Source: Xanthomonas melonis (GTDB taxonomy: Bacteria; Pseudomonadota; Gammaproteobacteria; Xanthomonadales; Xanthomonadaceae). From it: a stretch of 64,000 bases of DNA. Position 1 is the first letter of the stretch; the number at the start of each line of letters is the position of its first letter. The position numbers were made by a program, and so were the translations under genes. Positions 7,671-17,655 of this stretch are shown piece by piece. The notes beneath the pieces are model-generated. The model was given only the letters and a program-made list of their open reading frames with translations, was not told the origin of the DNA and made no database searches. The DNA is taken from the NCBI RefSeq assembly GCF_020783655.1, contig NZ_JAJGQH010000018.1:1-64000 (forward strand), in the 5' to 3' direction.

Positions 7671-9836
7671 TCACTCGGTCAACCCCCGGTTGTCCAGCAG
7701 CGCTTTCACGCTGGGATCCTTGCCGCGGAAATCGCGATACAGCGTGGCCAGGTCGACCGTATTGCCGCGCGAGAGGATCTTGGCGCGGAAGGTGTCGCCG
7801 TTCTTGCGGGTCAGGCCGCCGTTTTCCTTGAACCACTCGAATGCGTCGTCATCGAGCACTTCCGACCAGAAATACGCGTAGTAGCCGGCCGAATAACCGC
7901 CGCCCCAGATATGGTCGAAATAGGTGCTGCGGTAACGCGGCGGCACTTCGGCCAGATCCACCTTGAAGCGCTTCAGTGCATCGGCTTCGAACTTGCTCAC
8001 GTCCTGCAGCGGCGCATCGGCCGGCTGGGTGTGCCAGGCCAGGTCCAGCAATGCGGCGGACAGGTATTCGGTGGTGGCGTAGCCGCTGTTGAAGGTCTTG
8101 GCCTTCTTGATCTTTTCCACCAGTTCGGCCGGCATCGCCGCGCCGGTCTGATAGTGCTTGGCGTAGTTGGCGAAGACCTTCGGATCGGACGCCCAGTGCT
8201 CGTTGAACTGCGAGGGGAACTCGACGAAGTCGCGCGAGGTGCTGGTGCCGGCGATCGAGGGGTACTTCACCTTGGAGAACATGCCGTGCAGCGCGTGGCC
8301 GAACTCATGGAACAGCGTGGTGACGTCGTCGAAGCTCAGCAGCGCGGGCTGGCCGGCGGCCGGCTTGGTGAAGTTGCACACGTTGTAGACCACCGGCTTG
8401 GCGCCGGTGAGGCCGTCCTGCTCCACGAACACGTCCATCCAGGCGCCGCCGGACTTGCTGTCGCGCTTGAAGTAGTCGGTGTAGAACAGCGCCATCGAGG
8501 TGCCGTCGGCATCGAACACCTCGTAGACCTTCATGTCGGCATGGTAAGTCGGGATGTCGGTGCGCTGCTTGAAGGTGATGCCGTACAGCTGCGTGGCGGC
8601 GTAGAAAACGCCGTTCTGCAGCACGTTGTCCAGTTCGAAGTAGGGCTTGATCTGCGCCTCGTCCAGATCGTACTTGGCCTTGCGCACCTGCTCGGCGTAG
8701 AAATCCCAGTCGGAGGCAGCGAGTTTGAAACCACCCTTCTGCGCGTCGATGACCTTCTGCATCTCGGCCACTTCACGGCGCGCCTTGGCAGTAGCGGCCG
8801 GCACGGTGTCGGTGAGCAGCTTGAGCGCAGCGTCCGGCGTCTTGGCCATCTGGTCGCCCAGGCTGTAGGCGGCGTAGTTGTCGAAGCCCAGCAGCTTGGC
8901 CTTCTGCGCGCGCAGCTGCGCCAGTCGCTGGATGGTCTGGCGGGTGTCGTTGGCATCGCCCTTTTCCGCGCGCGTTTCGGAGGCCTTCAACACCTCCGCG
9001 CGCAGCTCGCGATTCTTCAGCGAGGCCAGCACCGGCTGCTGGGTGGTGTTCTGCAAGGTGAGCAGATACTTGCCATCGAGCTTGCGGGCCTTGGCGGCAT
9101 CGGCCGCGGCGGCGATATCGCCTTCGCTCAGGCCATCGAGCCTGGCCTTGTCGTCCACCGCCACTGCAGCGGCGGCGGAGGCGGCGACCAGACGGGTATG
9201 GAACTGGGTGGAGAGGGTGGTTTCTTCCACGTTGAGCTTGCGCATGCTGTCCTTGTCGGCATCGGACAGCTGGGCGCCGGCGCGCACCAGTTCTTCGTAG
9301 TCGCGTTCGAGCAGACGCTTCTGCTCCGGGTCCAGATTCAGCGTGTCGCGCTGGTCGTAGAGGGTCTTGACGCGCGCGAACAGCTTGGGATCGAGGTTGA
9401 TCTCGTCCTGATGCGCGGCCAGCTTGGGCGCGATCTCTTCCTGGATCTTCTGGCGCGCATCGCTGGTATCGGCCTGCACCAGCCCGAAGAAGATGCGCGA
9501 CACGCGGGTGAGCGTTTCGCCGCTGCGCTCCAGCGCTTCGATGGTGTTGTCGAAGGTGGGCGCGTCTGGGCTGTCGGCGATCTTGCGCACGTCGGCCAGG
9601 TGCTGGCGCATGCCTTCTTCGAACGCAGGCAGGTAATCGGCGTCCTTGATCTTGTCGAACGGCGGCGCCTGGAACGGCAACGTGCTGGCGGTCAGCAGCG
9701 GGTTGGCCGCAGCATCGGCGGCCGGGGCGGCGGTGTTCTCGGACACGGGGGTGGACTCCTTACCGGACGGCTCTTTTCCAGAACATGCGGCCAGCGCCAG
9801 GGTGATGGCGGCGGCCAGGACGACGGTACGCGACAT
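7671..9836 (-). CDS. dcp: M3-family peptidyl-dipeptidase, lipoprotein
   Basis: A 721-residue zinc metallopeptidase of the thimet oligopeptidase/Dcp family, which removes C-terminal dipeptides from short peptides. The zinc motif HEFGH is at residues 510-514 (TLFHEFGHALHGMFS), and the conserved C-terminal part (HIWGGGYSAGYYAYFWSEVL) is intact. The N terminus is a lipoprotein signal (MSRTVVLAAAITLALAAC, lipobox LAAC, mature Cys18), so the enzyme is probably anchored in the periplasm, unlike cytosolic E. coli Dcp. It stands alone, with its own terminator downstream. The dcp symbol is by family; exact specificity is not visible. Confidence 0.93.
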   Translation of the reverse strand: MSRTVVLAAAITLALAACSGKEPSGKESTPVSENTAAPAADAAANPLLTASTLPFQAPPFDKIKDADYLPAFEEGMRQHLADVRKIADSPDAPTFDNTIEALERSGETLTRVSRIFFGLVQADTSDARQKIQEEIAPKLAAHQDEINLDPKLFARVKTLYDQRDTLNLDPEQKRLLERDYEELVRAGAQLSDADKDSMRKLNVEETTLSTQFHTRLVAASAAAAVAVDDKARLDGLSEGDIAAAADAAKARKLDGKYLLTLQNTTQQPVLASLKNRELRAEVLKASETRAEKGDANDTRQTIQRLAQLRAQKAKLLGFDNYAAYSLGDQMAKTPDAALKLLTDTVPAATAKARREVAEMQKVIDAQKGGFKLAASDWDFYAEQVRKAKYDLDEAQIKPYFELDNVLQNGVFYAATQLYGITFKQRTDIPTYHADMKVYEVFDADGTSMALFYTDYFKRDSKSGGAWMDVFVEQDGLTGAKPVVYNVCNFTKPAAGQPALLSFDDVTTLFHEFGHALHGMFSKVKYPSIAGTSTSRDFVEFPSQFNEHWASDPKVFANYAKHYQTGAAMPAELVEKIKKAKTFNSGYATTEYLSAALLDLAWHTQPADAPLQDVSKFEADALKRFKVDLAEVPPRYRSTYFDHIWGGGYSAGYYAYFWSEVLDDDAFEWFKENGGLTRKNGDTFRAKILSRGNTVDLATLYRDFRGKDPSVKALLDNRGLTE

Positions 9837-9967
9837 GGCGTGTGATTCCTGAGTGGTTGGTACGGCAGCCGGTCACGCTAGCGGGTTTGCGCGACGCCGG
9901 CATGTGCCGTTGGCTGGGCATCGATGAATGGCGATGCGCTGAGCAGAGGCGGCCGGCGGTGCGGGAG

Positions 9968-10012
9968 CCCTCATCCGCCCTTCGGGCACCTTCTCCCGCG
10001 TGCGGGAGAAGG
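9968..10012. repeat. Dispersed Xanthomonas intergenic repeat
   Basis: A 45-bp GC-rich element with two small inverted repeats (CCGCCCTTCGGGC and CTTCTCCCGCGTGCGGGAGAAG). Close relatives occur at 13504-13547, 48923-48965 and 49043-49084. It sits between the M3 peptidase and the isoaspartyl peptidase genes. Confidence 0.8.
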
Positions 10013-10032
10013 CAACGCCCCTGCAGGCGTCC

Positions 10033-11042
10033 TCAAAGGGTCTCGTCCTTGAAGATCGCCACATGCGGGGTGCCGTCGGCGCCGATCCAGCCGCGGTACA
10101 TGCCCTCGGTATTGAACGGAAACGCCACGTTGCCCTGGGCGTCCAGCGCGATGGCGCCGCCATCGCCGCCGGCCTTGGGAATCTGCTGATCGATCACCGC
10201 CTCGGCGGCCTGCTGCAGCGACTGGCCGGCATACTTCATGCGCGCGCAGATGTCGTAGGCGGCAACCGCGCGAATGTAGAACTCGCCCCAGCCGGTGCCG
10301 GACACCGCGCACTGCGTATTGGCGTAGGTGCCGGCGCCGATGATCGGCGCATCGCCCACGCGGCCATAGCGCTTGTTGGTCATGCCGCCGGTGGAGGTAC
10401 CGGCGGCCAGGTGGCCGTCGCGGTCCAGCGCCAGTGCGCCGACGGTGCCGAAATGCTTGGCGGTTTCCAGCTCCAGCGCGGCCTGCGCCTGGCGGTCGCC
10501 TGCTTCGGCCTTGAGCGCCTTCTGCAACTGCTGCCAGCGCTTGTCGGTACGGAAATAGCTCGGATCCACCAGGGTGATGCCCTGCTCGCGTGCGAACTGT
10601 TCGGCGCCATCGCCGACCAGCATCACGTGCTTGGAGCGGTCCATGACGCTGCGCGCCAACTGGATCGGGTTTTTGACCGTGTGCACGCCGGCAATCGCCC
10701 CGGCCTTGCCGCTGGCGCCGTCCATGATGGCCGCGTCCAGTTCGTTCCTGCCGTCGTGGGTGAACACCGCGCCGCGCCCGGCGTTGAACTGCGGCGCATC
10801 CTCCAGCACGGCGATGGTGGTGGCCACTGCATCCACCGCACTGCCGCCGCGGTTCAGCACCGCATGGCCGGCGCGCAGCGCGCGTTGCATCGCCTCACGG
10901 GCCTGGGCCTGTTCGTCGGGCGAGAGGCTGGATTTTTCCACGCCCGCGCACCGTGGATGACCAGCATCGGCGTTGCCGACAGCGCCGGTGCGGTACACAG
11001 CAGCAAGGACAGCAATAACGCGCGGTTGGACGAAGCGATCAT
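10033..11042 (-). pseudogene. Isoaspartyl peptidase / L-asparaginase, frameshifted
   Basis: Plant-type asparaginase (Ntn hydrolase), normally autocleaved before a Thr. Most of the protein is in one frame, with the Thr nucleophile in GTVGALALD and the GTSTGGMTNKRYGRVGD segment. The expected N terminus, a signal peptide followed by TPMLVIHG, is in another frame starting at 11042. The two frames meet near 10949-10951, where inserting one base would restore the family's IHGGAGVEKSSLS sequence. So a single-base deletion splits the gene after about 31 codons. Without the start and signal peptide it should be inactive, unless this is a sequencing error or an internal start is used. No other damage is seen, so the event is recent. 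Confidence 0.75.
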
Positions 11043-11207
11043 GATGTTTCCTCAAACCTTCATGGCAGTGAATGGCGACACTGGCACTGCGGGAGGTGCC
11101 ATGAGCAAGATAGTCTCGTCTCATGCACGTTTCCCTGCTCTATCGAACACGCCCTGGGTAAGGCAGCAACGCGGAACGGTGTCGGCTTGAATGAAGCATT
11201 AGCTGCG

Positions 11208-11489
11208 TTACTCATAAATGCGCCCAGCCCATAGAAATAGAGCGAACGCCTGCCAAGGATTGCTCGGTTTGGGTCCAGGCAGCTCGCCGAAAGATGAGCT
11301 GGTCGCCCACGCGGACGCTGCCTCCAGAAAGTCGGCGATTGACTGATTAGCCCATTCCCCCTGAAACCCATCGAGAGTAATTGCAAGAGAATCTGCTGAA
11401 CGACGATCAGCAGCCAGGAGCTCAGCAAAGCCCACGAACGATGCCTCATCCTGCACGGCTTCCAGAACTTCGAACAGTCTGTCCCCCAT
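11208..11489 (-). CDS. DUF7660-like small protein
   Basis: A 93-residue acidic protein without signal peptide or membrane segment. The order EGEWANQSIADFLEAASAW, then a C-terminal W.AFALFLWAGRIYE, matches what I recall of the DUF7660 family (W.N.T...LEAL.AW ... A.I.AAKIYE). Function unknown; such proteins are often immunity-like or orphan accessory proteins. It stands alone between the asparaginase relic and an acyltransferase gene. The family match is from memory. Confidence 0.65.
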   Translation of the reverse strand: MGDRLFEVLEAVQDEASFVGFAELLAADRRSADSLAITLDGFQGEWANQSIADFLEAASAWATSSSFGELPGPKPSNPWQAFALFLWAGRIYE

Positions 11490-11649
11490 TGCTCGTTTGA
11501 ACCCTCGGCTTTTTATCTGGGTAGGTAGCGCCCTTGAGTCACGAATGAAGAGACTGCCTCATACAAAAGCCCTAACCTGCCCGCTGCTCTTATGTCTGGT
11601 CCCCAGCGCCTCTGGGCAAGGCACATCGGCACGCTGCACACCACGCCAG

Positions 11650-12279
11650 CTACAACGTATCGCGATGCTTGCCGCGCCATGGCCGGTACCAGGTGCGGAT
11701 GGCAGCGATGTCGGCGGCCATGTCGGTTCCGGTCCAGAACGGCTCGCCGATGCCCACGGTCTTGCTGGGGTAATCGAAATACACCGGCAGGATCGGCACC
11801 TGCGCATCCGAGGCGATCTTCCAGAAGCCGGCCTTCCACTGCTCCACCCGCTTGCGCGTGCCTTCGGGGGTGATCACGTACCACATCTGCTCGGAATTGC
11901 GGATCAGCCGCACCGCCTGGCCGATGGTGCCCTGCGGCGAGCTGCGGTCCAGCGGAATGCCGCCCAGCTTGCGCAACAGCGGGCCCAGCGGCCACCAGAA
12001 CAGCTGCGCCTTGCCCAGCACGCGCACTTCGAAGCCCAGCGCGAACTTGGCCGCGAAGCCCAGGAAGCCGTCCCAGTTGGACGAATGCGGGGCGACGATC
12101 ATCACCAGCTTGGGCTCGTCGGGCAGCCGCCCGAGCAGGCGCCAGCCGGTGACACGCAGGGCGGTACGGCCCAGCCAGCGGATGAAACGGCCATGCGCGC
12201 GCGGCATCCGGGGCGGAGATGGCTGCAGCAGGATGTTGGCCTGTGTTACCGGTGGCAACGACGGGTCGGGTTGACTCAC
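11650..12279 (-). CDS. PlsC-like lysophospholipid acyltransferase
   Basis: A 209-residue acyltransferase. The HX4D catalytic motif is HSSNWD (about residues 66-71), and the substrate motif is TPEGTRKRVEQWKAGFW. This compact form with a WWPLGPLLRKLGGIPLDR segment is the branch annotated as 1-acyl-sn-glycerol-3-phosphate acyltransferase-like. It probably acylates a membrane lipid or lipid-like acceptor at the inner membrane; the acceptor cannot be named. The start codon follows the arfB stop by 2 bp, so the two genes are co-transcribed. Confidence 0.88.
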   Translation of the reverse strand: MSQPDPSLPPVTQANILLQPSPPRMPRAHGRFIRWLGRTALRVTGWRLLGRLPDEPKLVMIVAPHSSNWDGFLGFAAKFALGFEVRVLGKAQLFWWPLGPLLRKLGGIPLDRSSPQGTIGQAVRLIRNSEQMWYVITPEGTRKRVEQWKAGFWKIASDAQVPILPVYFDYPSKTVGIGEPFWTGTDMAADIAAIRTWYRPWRGKHRDTL

Positions 12280-12281
12280 GC

Positions 12282-12713
12282 TTACTCCCAGTGGGACGCA
12301 GAGCGTCCACGCTTGATCTGACTGCGCTCACGCTTGGCATCCAGCCGCCGCAGCTTGGCACCATGACTCGGTTTGGTGGCGACCCGGCGCTTGGGCACCG
12401 ACAGGCACGCACTGATGATTTCGGCCAGGCGCTCGCGCGCATCGTCGCGGTTGCGGTCCTGGGTGCGGAAGCGCTGCGCATCGATCACCAGCACGCCCTC
12501 GGCCGTCATGCGGCGGTCGCGCCGCGACAGCAGCCGCGCCCGCAACGGCTCAGGCAGCGACGGCGACCCCGCCACATCGAAACGCAGCTCCACTGCGGTG
12601 GACACCTTGTTGACGTTCTGCCCACCCGCGCCGCTGGCGCGCACGAAGCGTTCGACGAGTTCGCTGGGCGGAATCGTCAGGCTCGGGGTGATCTGGATCG
12701 GGTCGCTGGCCAT
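12282..12713 (-). CDS. arfB: Alternative ribosome-rescue factor ArfB
   Basis: A 143-residue peptidyl-tRNA hydrolase that frees ribosomes stalled on non-stop mRNA. The GGQ catalytic motif is at residues 30-32 (ASGAGGQNVNKVSTA), and the basic C-terminal tail (KRRVATKPSHGAKLRRLDAK, then KRERSQIKRGR) is the part that enters the empty mRNA channel. Length matches E. coli ArfB (YaeJ). The start is at ATG 12713; longer upstream frames are antisense or intergenic. First gene of a two-gene unit with the acyltransferase. Confidence 0.95.
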   Translation of the reverse strand: MASDPIQITPSLTIPPSELVERFVRASGAGGQNVNKVSTAVELRFDVAGSPSLPEPLRARLLSRRDRRMTAEGVLVIDAQRFRTQDRNRDDARERLAEIISACLSVPKRRVATKPSHGAKLRRLDAKRERSQIKRGRSASHWE

Positions 12714-12800
12714 ACGCGCCGATTGTATCGGCAGCGGCGCGCATGCGCGCATACGCCGGCTCCCGTATGCTGCGGCCGGTTCCCACTGCAGGATGCTCCG

Positions 12801-13343
12801 ATGACACCTACTTCCTCGCTGGCTGCCGTGCGCGGCGTTGCCCGCCGCCTGCTGCTGGCGGCCTCGCTGGCGGTGGCCGCCCCGGCCGCGTTGGCGCAGG
12901 CTCCCTCCGATGCCGACATCAACCGCCTGCTGGCCGCCTCGCGCGCGCAGACCATGCTGGACACCATGCTGCCGCAGATCGAAGCGATGCAACAGCAGCA
13001 GTTCGCCCAGCTCACCGCGCAGCGCCAGCTCGACGCCGACCAGCAGGCGCAACTGCAGCGTATCCAGGAACGCACCCGTCAGACCGTGCGCAAGGCGCTG
13101 TCGTGGTCCGAGCTGCGGCCGATGTACGTGGATATCTACAAGCGCTCGTTCTCGCGCGAGGACGTGCTGGCGATGGCCGAGTTCTACGAGAGCTCGGCCG
13201 GCCAGAGCCTGCTGGACAAGACCCCGGCCCTGACCCAGAACCTGATGGGCGCCATGCAGCAGAAGATGCTGCCGCTGTTTGCCGATCTGCAGAAGGACCT
13301 GGAGGCCATCGTCAACGCGCCTGCTCCGGCAAAGAAGCCCTGA
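12801..13343 (+). CDS. DUF2059 secreted protein
   Basis: A 180-residue exported protein. Signal peptide at residues 1-32 (RRLLLAASLAVAAPAALAQ, cleavage after ALAQ). The remainder is helical, with the DUF2059 core (LSWSELRPMYVDIYKRSFSREDVLAMAEFYESSAGQSLLDKTP), a periplasmic domain of unknown function widespread in proteobacteria. A Q-rich coiled-coil-like stretch (EAMQQQQFAQLTAQRQLDAD) precedes it. The gene is divergent from arfB with an 87-bp gap. Confidence 0.9.
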   Translation: MTPTSSLAAVRGVARRLLLAASLAVAAPAALAQAPSDADINRLLAASRAQTMLDTMLPQIEAMQQQQFAQLTAQRQLDADQQAQLQRIQERTRQTVRKALSWSELRPMYVDIYKRSFSREDVLAMAEFYESSAGQSLLDKTPALTQNLMGAMQQKMLPLFADLQKDLEAIVNAPAPAKKP

Positions 13344-13716
13344 GGGGCGGGATTGGAGAATCGAGATTGGGGAGTGGGAACCGCGTGATCGCTGCGACGG
13401 GGTCGGGTGTGGGATTGGCTTGCCTTGTTGGTGACGGCGGTGCGTTACCTTTTCAGTCGCGGAAGAACACGGTGTGTCCTTCTCCCGCCGCGAGCAAGCA
13501 GGCCCCCATCCGCCCTTCGGGCACCTTCCCCCGCAGGCGGGGGAAGGAAGCAGCACGGGGAGGTGGGCATTGCGCGTCGCGCTTGAGCCCCTCTCGCCCG
13601 CCTGCACGCTTGAGCCCCTCTCCCGCCCGCGGGAGAGGGGTTGGGGTGAGGGAACGCTTGCGCAGATGTCCAGCAGACCGAGTGGATGCCGCGATCTCTG
13701 AACCAGGCACGCCACA
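13344..13716. repeat. Intergenic region with dispersed repeats
   Basis: No gene. It contains a GGGATTGGAGAATCG-type repeat at about 13349-13380, a CCATCCGCCCTTCGGGCACC-type element at 13504-13547, and a second type at 13586-13653 built of GAGCCCCTCTC direct copies and CCTCTCCCGCCCGCGGGAGAGG, all of kinds that recur in other gaps in this window. Confidence 0.75.
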
Positions 13717-14451
13717 TCACGCAGGCTGCGTGACTCCCAACCCTGCCATCTCCCACCCGAACAACGCGCAGGCCTTGGCGAACTCCACATCCAGCGGTGC
13801 GCTCACGCTGAGGCGGCGGCCGTCGGCCGGGTGCGGAAACTCCAGGCGTTCGGCGTGCAGCAGCATGCGGTGGATGCCGAGCATGCGAAAGCTGCGGTTG
13901 TGGCGGCCATCGCCATGGCTGGTGTCGCCGATCATGTGATGCGACAGGTGCTTCATGTGACGGCGGATCTGCCGGAAGCGGCCGGTCTGCGGCTGGCAGC
14001 GCAGCAGCGCATAGCGCGAGGTGGCAAAGCCGGTGGACGGGATGTCCAGCTCACCGGTGGCGAGACGTTGGAAATGGGTCACCGCAGGCTTCTTCACCGG
14101 CTTGCCCGGGCCGCCGTCCAGGTCGTGGTCGACGATGAAGCGCTGCTCGGCCGGCCAGCCACGGCAGACGGTCAGATAATGCTTGTCCACCTCGCCAGCC
14201 ATCAGCGCCTTGCCCAGCACGCTGGCGCTGTCGCGATCGAAGGCCAGCAGCAGGCAGCCGCTGGTGGCGCGGTCGAGCCGGTGTACCAGGAAGATCGGCC
14301 GGCCCAGCTGTTCGCGCAGGCGGTCGGCAAGAAAATCGTCTTCCCCGCGCGCCAGCTTGCTGTCGTGGACCATCAGGCCCGCGGGTTTGTCGACGACGGC
14401 CAGGACGTCATCCTGGTGGAGAATGTGCAGGTGCTTGGGAGAGGTGTTCAC
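13717..14451 (-). CDS. truC: tRNA pseudouridine synthase C (RluA family)
   Basis: A 244-residue pseudouridine synthase. The catalytic Asp is D60 in HRLDRATSG, and the C-terminal half (QTGRFRQIRRHMKHLSHHMIGDTSHGDGRHN) matches E. coli TruC, which modifies U65 of tRNA, better than rRNA-type RluA members. It lacks an S4 domain, as TruC does. The start is uncertain: a GTG at 14451 gives VNTSPKHLHILHQDDVLAVVDKPAG, which aligns with the family, while the frame is open to 14553. Confidence 0.85.
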   Translation of the reverse strand: MNTSPKHLHILHQDDVLAVVDKPAGLMVHDSKLARGEDDFLADRLREQLGRPIFLVHRLDRATSGCLLLAFDRDSASVLGKALMAGEVDKHYLTVCRGWPAEQRFIVDHDLDGGPGKPVKKPAVTHFQRLATGELDIPSTGFATSRYALLRCQPQTGRFRQIRRHMKHLSHHMIGDTSHGDGRHNRSFRMLGIHRMLLHAERLEFPHPADGRRLSVSAPLDVEFAKACALFGWEMAGLGVTQPA

Positions 14452-14769
14452 CGGTGGATTATCGCCGACGCCGCCTGCCACCGTCTCAGAGCGGTGACCC
14501 GCAGTACCCGGCCCGGTCACGCGCATGCCAGATCCCGTGCCCACCGACCGCACCGGCCCCCAGGAACGATGGGCCCACCCGATCGCCAGCGCAGCCCTGC
14601 GAGGGTATGGCTACCGTCCGGGAGCCAACGGAAGAAGGCCACGCATCCACGCATCCAGCAGCGATAAAGGGGAACCGCAGGCCGAGAGTCCGGCCGCCGC
14701 CCATCTGCGCTGCAGCCGATGCGTCCACAGACCGCCTGGCAGGCAGCGGACTTGCCTGGGCGTCGCTGC
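14452..14769. other. Intergenic region
   Basis: 318 bp between truC and the ubiB stop, both on the minus strand. No gene, repeat or clear terminator is seen; a longer truC N terminus could use about 100 bp of it. Confidence 0.5.
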
Positions 14770-16443
14770 CTAGCGCCGCAGCCAGGCCACCAGCAAGGCG
14801 GCCGAGCCGGCACCGCCGCTGACCCAGCTCCACACCGGCACCGTGCCCAGATACCAGCCGTCCGGATGCAGGCCGTACAGCACGGCGGCCACCACCAGCA
14901 GTCCGCTGCCGGTGATGGCGGTGACCACGCGCGTCTGCAGCTTGCGCAGGCTCAGCTCCAGTGCGCGCAGCTCGGTGGAGCGGATCTCCAGCTCATGGCG
15001 GCCTTCCACCTGCTGCTTCAACCAGCTGTGCACCAGGCGCGGCATGTCCGGGGCGTGGGTCATGATCTCCGGCAGCCGCTTGCCCAGCTCGCCCAGTACG
15101 CGGCGCGGGCTGTAGCGCTCGCGCAGGATGCGTTCGAGCACCGGACGCGCCACCGCCCAGATATCCAGCTTCGGATCGAGCTGCCGGCCCACGCCTTCGA
15201 TGTTGAGCAGGGTCTTCTGCAGCAGGATCAGCTGGGGCTGCAAGGTCAGTTCATAGCGCTGCGCCACGCGGAACAGCTTGATCAGCACCTGCGCCAGCGA
15301 GATCTCCGACAACGGACGGGTGAAGTACGGCTCGCATACCGAGCGCGCGGCCGCTTCCAGCTCGTCGATACGCACGTTCGAGGGCATCCAGCCCGCCTCC
15401 ACGTGCAGCTCGGCCATGCGGCGGTAATCCTTGTGGAAGATCGCCATGAAGTTCTCTGCGAGGTAGTACTGATCCTCCTGCGAGAGCTGGCCCATGATGC
15501 CGAAGTCCAGCGCGATGAAACGCGGATTGAGCCGGCGCTCCGGGTCCGAATCGACCCAGATGTTGCCGGCATGTGCATCGGCATGGAAGAAGTTGTCGCG
15601 GAACACCTGCGTGTAGAACACGCGCACGCCCTTGGCCGCCAACGCCTTGCGGTCGATGCCGGCGGCATCGAGCTTGGCGATGTCGTCGGAGGGAATGCCG
15701 TACACCCGCTCCAGCGTGAGTGCGCGCTCGGCGGTATGCGACCAGATCACTTCCGGCACGTACAGATCGTCCGAACCTTCCCAGAACCGGCGCAATACGC
15801 TGGCATTGGCGCCTTCGCGCTGCAGGTCCAGTTCGGCCGACAGGGTGGCTTCGATCTCGGCCACCACCTCGCGCGGACGGATCTTGTCGGCACGCGGATG
15901 GGTGCGCTCGACCAGGGTGGCCAACGAATGCAGCAGGGCGATGTCGGCATCGATCTGGCGCTCGATGTCCGGGCGCAGCACCTTGACCACCACCGCGCGG
16001 CGCACGCCATTGGCGTCGGGCGGCAAGGTGGCCGCATGCACCTGCGCGATCGACGCCGAGGCCAACGGAACGGTATCGAAACTGGCGAATGCCACCCCGA
16101 CCGGCAGGCCCAGCGCACCTTCGACGATCAGGCGCGCAGCCTCGCCATCGAACGGCTTGACCCGGTCCTGCAGCAGGGTGAGTTCTTCGGCCACGTCGGC
16201 CGGGATCAGGTCGCGCCGGGTCGACAGGATCTGCCCGAACTTGACGAAGATGGGCCCCAGTTCCTGCAGCGCCAGACGCAGCCGCGCACCGCGCGATTGC
16301 GCAGCGATTTCTGCGCTGGCGCGCGGCACGAAGGGCTTTGCCAGGCGCAACCAACGCTCGGCGGCACTGCCCTGCAGCAGATCGTCCAAGCGGTAGCGCA
16401 GGATCACCCGGCCGATGCGGCTGGCTCGCAGGATCGCCTTCAT
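14770..16443 (-). CDS. ubiB: UbiB-family atypical kinase
   Basis: A 557-residue ADCK/ABC1-family ATPase needed for ubiquinone synthesis. The family signature KxGQ is K68-Q71 ([11 protein letters not shown]), followed by the Ala-rich loop region ([13 protein letters not shown]) and metal and catalytic motifs ([14 protein letters not shown] and [10 protein letters not shown]). Two C-terminal hydrophobic segments (about residues 508-525 and 533-553) anchor it in the membrane, as in E. coli UbiB. Its start overlaps the ubiJ stop by 4 bp (ATGA), so the two are translationally coupled. Confidence 0.95.
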   Translation of the reverse strand: MKAILRASRIGRVILRYRLDDLLQGSAAERWLRLAKPFVPRASAEIAAQSRGARLRLALQELGPIFVKFGQILSTRRDLIPADVAEELTLLQDRVKPFDGEAARLIVEGALGLPVGVAFASFDTVPLASASIAQVHAATLPPDANGVRRAVVVKVLRPDIERQIDADIALLHSLATLVERTHPRADKIRPREVVAEIEATLSAELDLQREGANASVLRRFWEGSDDLYVPEVIWSHTAERALTLERVYGIPSDDIAKLDAAGIDRKALAAKGVRVFYTQVFRDNFFHADAHAGNIWVDSDPERRLNPRFIALDFGIMGQLSQEDQYYLAENFMAIFHKDYRRMAELHVEAGWMPSNVRIDELEAAARSVCEPYFTRPLSEISLAQVLIKLFRVAQRYELTLQPQLILLQKTLLNIEGVGRQLDPKLDIWAVARPVLERILRERYSPRRVLGELGKRLPEIMTHAPDMPRLVHSWLKQQVEGRHELEIRSTELRALELSLRKLQTRVVTAITGSGLLVVAAVLYGLHPDGWYLGTVPVWSWVSGGAGSAALLVAWLRR

Positions 16444-17084
16444 GCCGCGCCTCCGGTCGCGCGCAGGCGGCTCACGCGTGCGGCGAGCCGTTCGACGTCA
16501 TCGCGCAGCTCGTCCACATCGTCGTGGAAGGCCTCAAGCTCGGCGCGTGGCACCACGTCGCGCGATTCCTCGGTGACGAATTCGGCGGCGCTATGGGCCA
16601 GATCCGATGCACTGCGGCGTGCCTGCTGCAACGCTGCACGCACCGCACCAGCGATCTGCACGCCCAGGATCTGCCCGAACACCGCCACGAACGGCAGCTG
16701 CCAATCCGGATCGAAGCGACCGGCCAACTGCTGCAGCTGACGCGCCAGCTCGGCATCGCCGGACACCTTGAGCCGGCCGGCCGGCGCGCCCGTGCGGCGC
16801 GCGTTGGCCAACAGCGGCAGTTGCCCGAGCAGACCAGCCAGGCTGCTGCGCACCGCCAGGTCCGGTTCCTGCGCCGGATCCACCGGCCCCACCAGCAACC
16901 GGCGCTCGTGCACGCGGATCTGCAGGGCCAGGGCGGGCGCGTCCAGGGTCAGCGCGATGCGCTGGCCTTCCAGCGGCAGCAGGGCATCGCGGGTATCCGG
17001 GTCCAGCGCCAGCGCGCGATTGAGCGCGGTCTGCAGGGCCTGGCCGGCGAGCGGCTTGAGTGAGTCGAAGAGTGATCCGGGCAT
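16440..17084 (-). CDS. ubiJ: Ubiquinone biosynthesis accessory factor UbiJ
   Basis: A 214-residue SCP2-domain protein. The N-terminal half ([24 protein letters not shown] through [16 protein letters not shown]) is the lipid-binding SCP2 fold, which in E. coli UbiJ holds ubiquinone intermediates within the soluble Ubi complex. The C-terminal third is a predicted coiled coil ([27 protein letters not shown]). It overlaps ubiB by 4 bp, and this pairing supports the assignment. Confidence 0.93.
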   Translation of the reverse strand: MPGSLFDSLKPLAGQALQTALNRALALDPDTRDALLPLEGQRIALTLDAPALALQIRVHERRLLVGPVDPAQEPDLAVRSSLAGLLGQLPLLANARRTGAPAGRLKVSGDAELARQLQQLAGRFDPDWQLPFVAVFGQILGVQIAGAVRAALQQARRSASDLAHSAAEFVTEESRDVVPRAELEAFHDDVDELRDDVERLAARVSRLRATGGAA

Positions 17085-17655
17085 GGATGCATTCTACCGC
17101 CCCTGTCTGTCACAGCCGACCGATGGCGTGATACGGGCCGCAGTCGCCCTATCGATGTCACGCATGGGCGAGCACCTCGCCGCGCTTGGCGCGAGGTCGC
17201 CTCACTGCAGCGGCCGCTTACGTGCCGGACTCGCCGGCAGCGTGTCGGTCGCCCAGCAACGCTGCGTCGTGGGCACCCATGCCGCCTGGCATATCGTGCG
17301 GGCGCGTAGTGCGGTGGGCGTGGTACGACCGGAGCGTGGCCGCTGGACGACGGCCTCATCCGCCCGGCATGCACCGCAACGCAACTGCGCTCGATGTGCT
17401 GCAATGTGCGCGCCGGCGACGCCCGCCCAATCTGCGCGCACGCGGTGTGCGGTGTGCGTCGGCGGTGCGTCGGCGGTGCGTCTGTTGCGCGGAATGACCG
17501 CTAACGGGAGCCTCCCAGGGCTGCTTCGCACTCACCCTTGCTGGCGGCTCGGTCAATGCCATAACGCAAACGCACAGGGCCCGCTCCTTGCGGAAGCGGG
17601 CCCTGTGCACGCCGATTCGGCAGCGCCGCTGCCGTGGCGTTTCGCGTGTGAGGCG
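17085..17655. other. Intergenic region
   Basis: 571 bp with no supportable gene on either strand; the frames present lack recognisable motifs. It contains a short GTGCGTCGGCG tandem (about 17454-17480) and a strong hairpin at 17572-17608. Confidence 0.55.
17572..17608 (-). terminator. Strong hairpin downstream of the DUF1328 gene
   Basis: A 14-bp perfect stem (GCACAGGGCCCGCT / AGCGGGCCCTGTGC) with a 9-nt loop lies 47 bp past the DUF1328 stop. On the minus strand it is followed by TGCGTTTGCGTT, only weakly T-rich, so termination is probable rather than certain. Confidence 0.6.

Noticed and set aside
7632-9845. A 737-codon plus-strand open frame
   Set aside because: Mirror frame of the M3 peptidase, which carries HEFGH and a lipobox.
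12282-13790. A 502-codon minus-strand frame reaching from arfB upstream
   Set aside because: Only the last 143 codons are arfB; the rest is antisense to the DUF2059 gene and crosses repeats.
14719-16740. A 673-codon plus-strand open frame
   Set aside because: Antisense to ubiB.
17085-17571. Possible small genes in the 571-bp gap before the DUF1328 gene
   Set aside because: The frames lack motifs and ribosome sites and have the composition of shadow frames.
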